A stretch of DNA of 64,000 nucleotides, from positions 1 to 64,000 of the forward strand of contig DATGJP010000008.1 in the NCBI GenBank assembly GCA_035295125.1, in the 5' to 3' direction. Made by a program: the position numbers and the translations under genes. This DNA is from JAICMB01 sp035295125. GTDB taxonomy: Bacteria; Acidobacteriota; Terriglobia; Bryobacterales; Bryobacteraceae. A model generated the notes under the pieces. It saw only the letters and a list, made by a program, of their open reading frames with translations. It ran no database searches and was not told the DNA's origin. Of this stretch, positions 52,717 through 60,439 are shown in pieces. How positions within the stretch are numbered: position 1 is the stretch's first letter; each line of letters opens with the position of its first letter.

Positions 52717-53626
52717 GGTGAGTAAAGTCTGCATTGTGGGGGCTCCGCTCGACCTGGGAGCCGGGCGGCGGGGTGTCGATATGGGCCCTTCGGCGGTGCG
52801 CGTGGCGAACTTGAACGCTCGCCTGGCGACGCTTGGGTTCGATGTTGAGGACTTGGGCAATGTTCCGGTGGCGCAGCCGGAGAGCCATCCCGAAGGCCCG
52901 ACGACTGCGAGGTATTTACCGCAGATCGTTGAAACGTGCTCGCGCCTGGCTGCAATCGTCGAAGGCGTTCTGGAGCGGGGGGCGTTTCCGCTGGTGCTCG
53001 GCGGCGATCACTCGGTTGCAGCCGGGGTGTTTGCGGGCGCCGCGAATCATTTTCACAAGCGCGATGAGCAACTGGGTCTGATCTGGATCGATGCGCACGC
53101 GGACATGAACACGCCGGAATCGAGTCCGAGCGGCAATGTTCATGGGATGCCGCTGGCATGCTGCATCGGTATGGGGCCGACTGAGTTGACGCACATGTTC
53201 GGGTGGCATCCGAAGACGGACCCTCGCAACGTTGCCCTGGTGGGGCTGCGTTCAGTGGATGAGGTAGAGCGGCTCCACGTGCAAAAGTCGGGAGTGCGGG
53301 CGTTCACCATGCGCGATATCGATGAACAGGGACTGCGGACGGTTTTGCACGACGCGGTTGCGATTGCTTGCGCCGGCACCAGCGGGTTCCATCTGTCGCT
53401 CGACATGGATGCGATCGATCCGCAGGAGGCGCCAGGGGTGGGGACTCCGGTGCGAGGCGGGTTGACGTACCGGGAGGCGCACCTCGCGATGGAGATTGTG
53501 GCGGATTCGGGGAAGATGCGATCGCTGGAGGTGGTGGAGGTAAATCCGGTCATCGATGAGAGCAATCGCACGGCGAATCTGGCGGTTGAACTGGTGATGT
53601 CGGCTATGGGAAAGGGGATCCTCTGA
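52715..53626 (+). CDS. rocF: Arginase
   Basis: A 303-residue manganese ureohydrolase converting arginine to ornithine and urea. Metal motifs: LVLGGDHSVAAG, WIDAHADMNTPESSPSGNVHG and HLSLDMDAIDPQEAPGVGTP. The arginase-type loop ESSPSGNVHGMPLA separates it from agmatinases. ATG 52715 and GTG 52718 are both possible; the former lies at the very end of a dispersed repeat. The open frame extends further up through the repeat but without similarity to the family. Confidence 0.93.
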   Translation: MVSKVCIVGAPLDLGAGRRGVDMGPSAVRVANLNARLATLGFDVEDLGNVPVAQPESHPEGPTTARYLPQIVETCSRLAAIVEGVLERGAFPLVLGGDHSVAAGVFAGAANHFHKRDEQLGLIWIDAHADMNTPESSPSGNVHGMPLACCIGMGPTELTHMFGWHPKTDPRNVALVGLRSVDEVERLHVQKSGVRAFTMRDIDEQGLRTVLHDAVAIACAGTSGFHLSLDMDAIDPQEAPGVGTPVRGGLTYREAHLAMEIVADSGKMRSLEVVEVNPVIDESNRTANLAVELVMSAMGKGIL

Positions 53627-54603
53627 AGATCCGAGTGGCGGTTATTTACGGGGGGCGGAGCGGCGAACACGAGGTATCGCTGCGGTCGGCCAAGTCCGTT
53701 ATCGATGCGATGGACACCTCAAAGTACAAGGTGCTCCATTACCTGATTTCGAAAGAAGGACGGTGGCATCCGCGTCCGATCGTGCCGGAGCCGAATGGGA
53801 ATCCGGAGATTGACGTGGCTTTCCCGGTATTGCACGGGACGTTTGGAGAGGATGGCACGGTTCAGGGACTGCTGGAATTGGCGGAGCTGCCATACGTCGG
53901 AGCCGGCGTGCTGGCGTCGTCAGTCTCAATGGACAAAGAGGTCATGAAGAGGCTGTGCCTGCAGCGCGGAATTCCAGTGGCGGATTACGTGATACTGAGG
54001 AACCCGAAAACCAGCGATTTGGGTCCGATCGCGACGAAGCTACATTTTCCGGCGTTCGTGAAGCCGGCGAACCTGGGGTCGTCGGTGGGGATCAGCAAGG
54101 CGTCGAGCCACGATCAGCTCAGATCGGCGATCGAGATGGCTGCGGAATTCGACCGCAAGATTATCGTCGAGCGCGGGATCGTGGGGCGTGAGTTTGAATG
54201 CGCTGTCATGGGTAACGAGGAGCCGAGCGCTGCGACGCCGTGTGAAATCATACCGTCGCGGGAGTTCTACGACTATGAAGACAAGTACCTGCTCGACAAG
54301 GCGCAGACCCTTATTCCGGCTCCATTGACGCCTGCGCAAACGGCGGAGATGCAGCGCATTGCCGTGGAAGCGTATCGGGCGGTGGAGTGTGAAGGGATGG
54401 CGCGGGTGGATTTTCTTCTCGAAACCGCGACGGGCAAGTTTTACGTCAACGAAATTAATACGATTCCAGGGTTTACTTCCATCAGCATGTTTCCGAAAAT
54501 GTGGGAGTATAGCGGCCTGCCTATGCCGAAGCTGATTGACCGATTGATTGAGCTGGCAATGGCGCGGGCCGAGGCGAAAAGGAGCTTGCGGTACTCGCGG
54601 TGA
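53623..54603 (+). CDS. ddl: D-alanine--D-alanine ligase
   Basis: About 326 residues if translation starts at CTG 53623, 322 if at GTG 53635. The CTG start was preferred: it gives the usual N-terminus (LKIRVAVIYGGRSGEHEVSL), overlaps the arginase stop as CTGA, and has GGGAAAGGGG at proper distance, while the GTG is too far. ATP-grasp features: FPVLHGTFGEDGTVQGLLE, FVKPANLGSSVGISK, IIVERGIVGREFECAVMG, EGMARVDFLLE and FYVNEINTIPGFTSISMFP. It joins two D-Ala for peptidoglycan. Confidence 0.9.
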   Translation: MKIRVAVIYGGRSGEHEVSLRSAKSVIDAMDTSKYKVLHYLISKEGRWHPRPIVPEPNGNPEIDVAFPVLHGTFGEDGTVQGLLELAELPYVGAGVLASSVSMDKEVMKRLCLQRGIPVADYVILRNPKTSDLGPIATKLHFPAFVKPANLGSSVGISKASSHDQLRSAIEMAAEFDRKIIVERGIVGREFECAVMGNEEPSAATPCEIIPSREFYDYEDKYLLDKAQTLIPAPLTPAQTAEMQRIAVEAYRAVECEGMARVDFLLETATGKFYVNEINTIPGFTSISMFPKMWEYSGLPMPKLIDRLIELAMARAEAKRSLRYSR

Positions 54604-56027
54604 TTCTTCCGTTTCTTCTGTTTTTTGCTGCGCCGCCGCAGGACGACCTCGAGGCCAACCTCAAGAAGCTGACGCAGATCCTCGTGATAGCGCAAAGCGA
54701 GGCCGCGGACCCGGTCAACAGCGAGAATGCGATTTACCAGGGCGCGATTCCTGGCATGCTGCGAAAGCTGGACCCGCATTCGGTATTTTTCGACCCGGGA
54801 CAGTACGAACAGCTTAAGCAGATGGAGCGGTCGGAGCAGAAGGGCTTCGGGACGATCGTGTCCCTGATGCCGGGCCGGGTTGTGATTTTGCAGGCCATGG
54901 CGGGGACTCCGTCGTCAAAAGCGGGGCTGGCGCCGGGGGATGAGATTCTGGCAGTCAACAACATTGCCCTGAACCGGCTCGACACGGATCAGTTGATGCA
55001 GTTGCTGGGCGCAGCGCGGCAGCAGCAGGCTTCCCTGGTGGTGCGGCGGCCGGGGAATGCGCGGCTCCTGCAGTTCGTGTTGGATCCGGAGTTGGTGAAT
55101 TCACCCAGCGTGGATCGCATTTTTATGGTGCGGCCGGATGTCGGGTATGTTCGCGTGAACGCCTGGGAGGAGAAGACGGGGCGCGATTTGAAGGCCGCAA
55201 TTGAGAAGTTGGGTGGGGACAATTTGAAGGGCCTGGTGCTGGATTTACGGGCCAACCCGGGCGGCGCCGTGCAGAGCGCGGTTGAGGCGGCAGGCCTGTT
55301 TCTGAAGCCGGGTCAGAAGATTCTGAGCGTGAAGGGGCGGTCCGTGCAGGGCGAATCGGCCGAGGTGCCTAAGACCGCGAAGCCTTACACATTTCCTTTG
55401 GCGGTGATCATCAACGCCAAGACGGCGAGCGCGTCGGAGATTTTGACCGGGGCACTACAGGATCATGACCGGGCCGTGGTGGTCGGGGAAACGAGCTACG
55501 GCAAAGGCCTGGTGCAGAGCGTGATTCCGATGTCTGGCAATACGGCGATGGCGTTAACGACGGCGTTTTACTACACGCCGAGCGGCCGTTCGATTCAGAA
55601 GCCTTTGGAGACGGGACAGTTGGAGTTTGCGCCTTCGAAGGAGGAGTATCACACGGATTCGGGGCGTGTGGTACGCGGCGGGGGCGGGATTCAGCCTGAT
55701 TATGCCGTTACGCCGGCGTTGCAGACTCGGCTGCGCGTGGCGCTCGAGGTTAGCGGCGCGTTTACGTCGTTTGCCACGGAATATACGCAGAAGAATAAGA
55801 TTGGCGATGATTTTCAGGTGGCGCCGGCTTTGCTGGATGATTTCAAAGTGTATGTGTCGGAGCGGGGGATCCAGCCGCCCGTTGGGGAGTGGTCGGTAGA
55901 CCGGGATTGGATCCAGAGCCGGCTGCAGCAGGAGATTCTGAACCAGGGGCTTAGCGTGGCGAAGGGGGATGAGGTGGAGGCGCAGCGGGATCCGCAGGTA
56001 CGGGCGGCGTTGGAGCATTTGAAGTGA
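54600..56027 (+). CDS. S41-family C-terminal processing peptidase
   Basis: A 475-residue protease starting at GTG 54600 (GTGA overlap with ddl). A short hydrophobic N-terminus (MILPFLLFFAAPP) is likely the export signal. A PDZ domain lies at about 75-165 (GRVVILQAMAGTPSSKAGLAPGDEI, split here), followed by the S41 fold (LVLDLRANPGGAVQSAVEAA). The catalytic Ser is in NAKTASASEIL and Lys in TSYGKGLVQS. The C-terminal extension (about 345-475) is helical and specific to this group. It processes periplasmic proteins, possibly cell-wall enzymes; position after ddl fits this. Confidence 0.92.
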   Translation: MILPFLLFFAAPPQDDLEANLKKLTQILVIAQSEAADPVNSENAIYQGAIPGMLRKLDPHSVFFDPGQYEQLKQMERSEQKGFGTIVSLMPGRVVILQAMAGTPSSKAGLAPGDEILAVNNIALNRLDTDQLMQLLGAARQQQASLVVRRPGNARLLQFVLDPELVNSPSVDRIFMVRPDVGYVRVNAWEEKTGRDLKAAIEKLGGDNLKGLVLDLRANPGGAVQSAVEAAGLFLKPGQKILSVKGRSVQGESAEVPKTAKPYTFPLAVIINAKTASASEILTGALQDHDRAVVVGETSYGKGLVQSVIPMSGNTAMALTTAFYYTPSGRSIQKPLETGQLEFAPSKEEYHTDSGRVVRGGGGIQPDYAVTPALQTRLRVALEVSGAFTSFATEYTQKNKIGDDFQVAPALLDDFKVYVSERGIQPPVGEWSVDRDWIQSRLQQEILNQGLSVAKGDEVEAQRDPQVRAALEHLK

Positions 56028-56076
56028 TACGCGATTGAACGATTTGTGACTTTGCTGAGACTCGAGATCTGCTTTA

Positions 56077-56176
56077 CCCTTCCACAGAATCCAAGGCCGG
56101 TGTTGTGTGAATGGCTCGGCAGGCGTTTTCAACCGATGCAGGCGGGTTGAAAACCCGCCGCAGGTTAAAAACCTGC
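56077..56176. repeat. Repeat with paired mini-hairpins
   Basis: It begins with CCCTTCCACA (inverse of the TGTGGAAGGG end). It ends with GGCGGGTT, loop GAA, AACCCGCC and then GCAGGTT, loop AAA, AACCTGC at 56141-56176. The stems are perfect. It lies in the gap before the sensory locus. Confidence 0.68.
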
Positions 56177-56302
56177 CTACAGGGCTCGACGGCACAAATC
56201 AGCAGCGGCTTAATACACTCCAATCAGCGCGAATAACTCGAATGGGTGGGCTTCTTGTAACACGATCGAGGTATATATTGCGTCAAAATAGGAAGACCTG
56301 CC

Positions 56303-57376
56303 ATGAGGCCGCCACGAGAACGGCGCACGATCGTGACACGGCGCGCGATGCTTGCCGGCGCAAGCAGTTCCGTCTTGGCGGGCTGTCACTGGCGCCGCGA
56401 TTCCCCTTCTCCAACCATTGAGTTCAGCAGAGTCCCCCAGGCGGACCCGGGTGGCCGCGAGAAAAACGACATCATCGAAGGGGTCGTCAAGGGGGCAAAG
56501 GCCGGGCAGAGAATCGTCTTGTACGCCAAGAGCGGGAAATGGTGGGTTCAGCCGCTTGTCAACCATGCATTTACTGAGTTGCGGCCAAACGGCACCTGGA
56601 CAAACGCGACGCACCTGGGCACCGACTACGCAGCACTGCTCGTGCAACCGGGTTATCACCCAAAGCCCTCGATCGATGCCCTGCCTGCGACCGACGGTGA
56701 GGTTCTGGCAGTGATTAGCGCATCCGGCGCGAAGAAGCCTCCTTCCCCAATGATTGTCTTTGGTGGATATGAGTGGAGGGTGCGTAATGCTCCGAGCCAA
56801 CGGGGCGGCTTCAACCGGTACGATCCTTCCAATGCCTGGGTTGACGAGAAGGGCGCCATGCATTTGCGGATACAGACAACCGGGCAGGAATGGACTTCGT
56901 GCGAAGTTGCGTTAACACGGAGCCTGGGGTATGGAACGTATCGTTGGGTGATTCGCGATACTGCCGGTCTTGAGCCCAACATGATCTTTGGGATGTTCAC
57001 GTACGATTACGCGGGGGGCGACGAGGGGAATCGGGAGATGGACATCGAGATCCGCCGAACGGGCAACCCGCCGGGCAACAGCGCGTTTTACCTGATACAG
57101 CCCTACTATGTCGCCGCCAATGTCGCACGCTTCCCGATTCCGGAAGGAACCCTCACGCATTCCCTTCGATGGGAGCGCGGTCGTGCATTGTTTCGGACCG
57201 TTCGCGGATGGGATAAGGAAACGCAAGAGCATCCTGTAGCGGAGCACGCGATCACATCCGGAGTGCCGTCTCCCGGCATCGAATCGATTCGCATGAACGT
57301 TTACGTCAATCGGTCCATCGGTACTCCGCGAAACAACGCCGAGGTAGTAATTGAACATTTTGAATATCTTCCGTGA
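56303..57376 (+). CDS. Tat-type lipoprotein: shared sensor module plus GH16/laminarinase-like domain
   Basis: A 357-residue protein. N-terminus RRTIVTRRAMLAGASSSV then LAGC looks like a twin-arginine lipoprotein signal with lipobox Cys28. Residues about 37-130 form a module nearly identical in pattern to the N-terminal part of the kinase-like protein at 60440 (PTIEFSRVP, GQRIVLYAKSGKWWVQP, YAALLVQPG, DALP). Residues about 150-357 resemble the GH16/concanavalin-like glucanase fold (GGFNRYDPSNAWVDEKGAMH, LGYGTYRWVIRD, DEGNREMDIEI). That last string resembles the ExDxE active site of GH16, here EMDIE. It is probably a surface-exposed glycan-binding or cleaving lipoprotein. It overlaps the propeller kinase gene by 26 bases. 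Confidence 0.8.
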   Translation: MRPPRERRTIVTRRAMLAGASSSVLAGCHWRRDSPSPTIEFSRVPQADPGGREKNDIIEGVVKGAKAGQRIVLYAKSGKWWVQPLVNHAFTELRPNGTWTNATHLGTDYAALLVQPGYHPKPSIDALPATDGEVLAVISASGAKKPPSPMIVFGGYEWRVRNAPSQRGGFNRYDPSNAWVDEKGAMHLRIQTTGQEWTSCEVALTRSLGYGTYRWVIRDTAGLEPNMIFGMFTYDYAGGDEGNREMDIEIRRTGNPPGNSAFYLIQPYYVAANVARFPIPEGTLTHSLRWERGRALFRTVRGWDKETQEHPVAEHAITSGVPSPGIESIRMNVYVNRSIGTPRNNAEVVIEHFEYLP

Positions 57377-60344
57377 GCGCGGTTTGCCCGCCGCGTTGCT
57401 CGCGGTTTGCTTTGCTTTCCCATGCGCCGCACTCGATCCGAACCGCTCCATCGACCAGTACATTCACGAACAGTGGCGAACCGGACAAGGGTTCGCCGGC
57501 GGAGATGTGCATGCATTTGCCAACACGCCGGATGGTTATTTTTGGATTGGAGCGGAAAAAGGCCTGGTTCGCTTCGACGGCAGGAGCTTTCATCTTTTCG
57601 ATCACTCCAACACCCCGTCGATTCCCAGGAACCTTGTTCTTGGGCTTTTGACGGATCGAGAAGGATCACTTTGGGTGCGGTTACAGACGCCGCATTTGCT
57701 TCGCCTTCGAAATGGCGTCTTTCAAGAGATGTTTCCAGACGCCGTACCGGAGACGGGTGTGACCGTAATGGGCGTCGGAAACAATGGCGACGTACTGCTG
57801 GTTCGTCCCGGTCATGTGATTCGCTTTAGCAACGAAAAACCATTGGAGTTGACGCAGGCGATTGGGGGAACATCGACATCCATTGTGGAGACTCCGAACG
57901 GCACGGTCTGGATCGGCAAGCGCGATGAAGGACTGTTGGCGTTGCGTGACGGCAAGCTCTCCGTCGTACCTGAGCTGCCTGACCGGAAAGTGAATTGTCT
58001 CTTGCGCGGGTCCGGAGACGAGCTGTGGATCGGCACAGATCACGGATTAGTGAGGTGGAACGGCAAGGAGATAACACTGTCGGGTGTGCCGCCGGATTTG
58101 CGCCGGGGCGAAGTACTCGCACTGATGCGCGACCGGGACTCGAATGTCTGGGCAGGCACGAATACCGGGCTGTTTCGAATCGATCCGGAAGGGCGGTTGT
58201 CGTCGAACAGATCATCAAAGCACCTTCCGAAACCTGTGAGCGCGCTGTTTGAGGATCGCGAGGGGAGTGTGTGGTTCGGCGGACCGGACGGGCTGGAGCG
58301 ATACCGGGACAGCGTGTTTCTCAGTCGTGGATTCGACAGTGATGAAGAACCGGAAGACAGCGGCCCTCTTTACGCGGATGACACCGGACGGACCTGGTAC
58401 GGCCCGGCCGGCGGAGGGTTGTCCTGGTTCAAGGATAGCGAGCACGGGAGCATCGGCGCGGTCGGAAAAGACGTGGTGTACAGTCTCGCGGGTGGACAAG
58501 GCGAACTCTGGGTTGGAAGACAACGCGGCGGCTTGACCCAATTGTCCGAAGACGGTTCAAATGCCGGCCGGACCTACACCAGCGCGGACGGCCTCGCTTC
58601 CGGAAGCATTTATGTCGTCGACAGAACGCGCGACGGAACGATTTGGGCCGGAACGCCGAACGGGGGTGTGAGCCGGGTGCGGAACGGGAAGATCACAACG
58701 TACACCACTGCGAATGGTTTGCTGTCCAATAGCGTTTCGGCGATTCAGGAAGGAATCGACGGGACAGTCTGGCTTGCGACTGCAAACGGGTTGCAGTCGT
58801 TCGCCAACGAAAAGTGGAGCGTATACTCGAGTCCCGACGGGATGCCGCCAGAACGTGTCAACTGTCTTGCCGCCGACTCGGGTGGCGTTCTGTGGATGGG
58901 CACAGATGCGGGGCTCGCGTTTATTCGCGGGGGCCGGCTGCAGATTCCGAGCGATATGCCCGACGCGCTGCTGGAGCCGGTTTTGGGCATTGCTCAAGAC
59001 CGGCGGGGCGACCTTTGGATTGCGACGTCGGGGCACGTGGTGCGAGCATCGCGCGCCAATCTCTTAGGAGATGTTGCCGGGCGCGGCAACATACGCGTCT
59101 TTGGCCCGGCGGATGGCATTCCCGTCACGGAGGGCGTCCGGCGCAACCGGTCCGTAGTCAATGACCGCTTAGGCCGCATCTGGTTTTCGCTGCACGGCGG
59201 CATCTCCGTGGTGGACCCCGCGCGCGCGGTGGAAGAGTCGCCGCCGGCAATTGTTCATATCGAGGTGGTAAGCGCCGCGGGGCATCCGCTGGACATTTCG
59301 GCAGCATTGCGAATTCGAGCGGCGCAACAGCGAATCACGTTCGGCTTTATTGGTCTAAGCCTGGCCGTACCGGATCGTGTGCGTTACCGGTACAGGTTAG
59401 ACGGTTTCGATCACGACTGGAGTGAGCCGGGTGCGTCGGAAGAGGCGGCTTATACGAACCTGGCCCCAGGGCCGTATCGTTTCCACGTGATTGCCAGCAA
59501 TAGCGAGGGTCTATGGAACAGTACCGAGGCGACGATTGCATTAGAGATCATCCCCGCGATCTGGCAGACCTGGTGGTTTATCGCGTTAACGGTGGTGGCT
59601 TGCGCGATCGGCGTCTTCTTCGTTCACCGCTTCCGTGTGAGACGCCTGACCGCCACTCTGAACAGGGCGTTCGAAGAGCGGCTTGCAGAACGAACTCGAA
59701 TTGCCCAGATACTGCACGATACTCTACTGCAGGGCTTTCTCAGCGCCTCGATGCAGGTCAATGTCGCGGTAGACCGTCTGCCGGAGGACTCGGGCGTTAA
59801 ACCGGGGCTGACGCGGGCCCTGGAAATCATGCGACAGGTGATCGATGAAGGGCGGAATGCGGTCAGGGGCCTCCGAGCATCGGACGAGGCTGCCCAGGAC
59901 CTCGAACGCGCTTTTTCGAAGATCCACGAAGAGACGACTTTTCAAAAGCAGTCGAGGAAGCCCGATTTCCGGGTTGTTGTCGAGGGAGAGCGGAGAGCAT
60001 TGCATCCGGTGCTCCGCGACGAGGTCTATCGAATAGGCAGAGAGGCGCTTATCAATGCGTTTCGGCATGCCAAGGCGAAGACGGTCGAAGTGGAGATCGA
60101 GTATGCCCCGAATCGGCTTCGGGTTGTGGTGCGTGATGACGGCTGCGGAATCGAGCCGGACGTTCTTGAAACGGGACGCGATGGACATTGGGGGCTGGTC
60201 GGGATGCGGGAACGGGCGTCTCGCATAGGTGCTCAATTGCAAGTATCCAGCAGCGCGTCGGAAGGCACGCTGATCGAGGTCTCCGTGCCGGGCAGTGTAG
60301 CCTTCCAGAAACGATCAAGCCGAAAAGCCAGCGCCTCCGAATAA
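57351..60344 (+). CDS. Periplasmic-propeller sensor histidine kinase
   Basis: A 997-residue kinase starting at TTG 57351. Signal peptide (about 1-27) then two-component regulator propeller repeats (about 30-640; DGYFWIGAEKGLVRFDG, DGTVWLATANGLQSF, GVLWMGTDAGLAFIRGG). A Y_Y_Y domain follows at about 650-735 (VRYRYRLDGFDHDWSEPG), a membrane helix at about 741-760, and a HisKA_3 dimerisation domain with phospho-acceptor H789 in ILHDTLLQ. The HATPase is complete: N-box EALINAFRHAKAK, DDGCGI and GLVGMRERA. This is the architecture of glycan sensors in Bacteroidetes and acidobacteria. It signals most plausibly to the NarL-type regulator at 61610. Confidence 0.92.
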   Translation: MNILNIFRERGLPAALLAVCFAFPCAALDPNRSIDQYIHEQWRTGQGFAGGDVHAFANTPDGYFWIGAEKGLVRFDGRSFHLFDHSNTPSIPRNLVLGLLTDREGSLWVRLQTPHLLRLRNGVFQEMFPDAVPETGVTVMGVGNNGDVLLVRPGHVIRFSNEKPLELTQAIGGTSTSIVETPNGTVWIGKRDEGLLALRDGKLSVVPELPDRKVNCLLRGSGDELWIGTDHGLVRWNGKEITLSGVPPDLRRGEVLALMRDRDSNVWAGTNTGLFRIDPEGRLSSNRSSKHLPKPVSALFEDREGSVWFGGPDGLERYRDSVFLSRGFDSDEEPEDSGPLYADDTGRTWYGPAGGGLSWFKDSEHGSIGAVGKDVVYSLAGGQGELWVGRQRGGLTQLSEDGSNAGRTYTSADGLASGSIYVVDRTRDGTIWAGTPNGGVSRVRNGKITTYTTANGLLSNSVSAIQEGIDGTVWLATANGLQSFANEKWSVYSSPDGMPPERVNCLAADSGGVLWMGTDAGLAFIRGGRLQIPSDMPDALLEPVLGIAQDRRGDLWIATSGHVVRASRANLLGDVAGRGNIRVFGPADGIPVTEGVRRNRSVVNDRLGRIWFSLHGGISVVDPARAVEESPPAIVHIEVVSAAGHPLDISAALRIRAAQQRITFGFIGLSLAVPDRVRYRYRLDGFDHDWSEPGASEEAAYTNLAPGPYRFHVIASNSEGLWNSTEATIALEIIPAIWQTWWFIALTVVACAIGVFFVHRFRVRRLTATLNRAFEERLAERTRIAQILHDTLLQGFLSASMQVNVAVDRLPEDSGVKPGLTRALEIMRQVIDEGRNAVRGLRASDEAAQDLERAFSKIHEETTFQKQSRKPDFRVVVEGERRALHPVLRDEVYRIGREALINAFRHAKAKTVEVEIEYAPNRLRVVVRDDGCGIEPDVLETGRDGHWGLVGMRERASRIGAQLQVSSSASEGTLIEVSVPGSVAFQKRSSRKASASE

Positions 60345-60357
60345 CACAATAGTGTTA
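60342..60357. promoter_or_regulatory. Inverted repeat at end of propeller kinase
   Basis: TAACAC, AATA, GTGTTA is a perfect 6-bp inverted repeat spanning the kinase stop codon (60342-60344). It lies 83 bases before the kinase-like gene at 60440. It could be an operator or a small hairpin. There is no T-run for a terminator. Confidence 0.4.
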
Positions 60358-60439
60358 CGAAAAGCCCCCGACAGTGAGGGATTCGAGCACGCGGGTAGCG
60401 CCCATATCCTATAACTGGTGAAGAAGGAACGGGATTCCG

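Noticed and set aside
56251..56279. Sigma-70 promoter upstream of the sensory locus (TATATT with CTTCTT at 17 bases)
   Set aside because: The -10 is fair, but the -35 is poor and no other evidence supports it.
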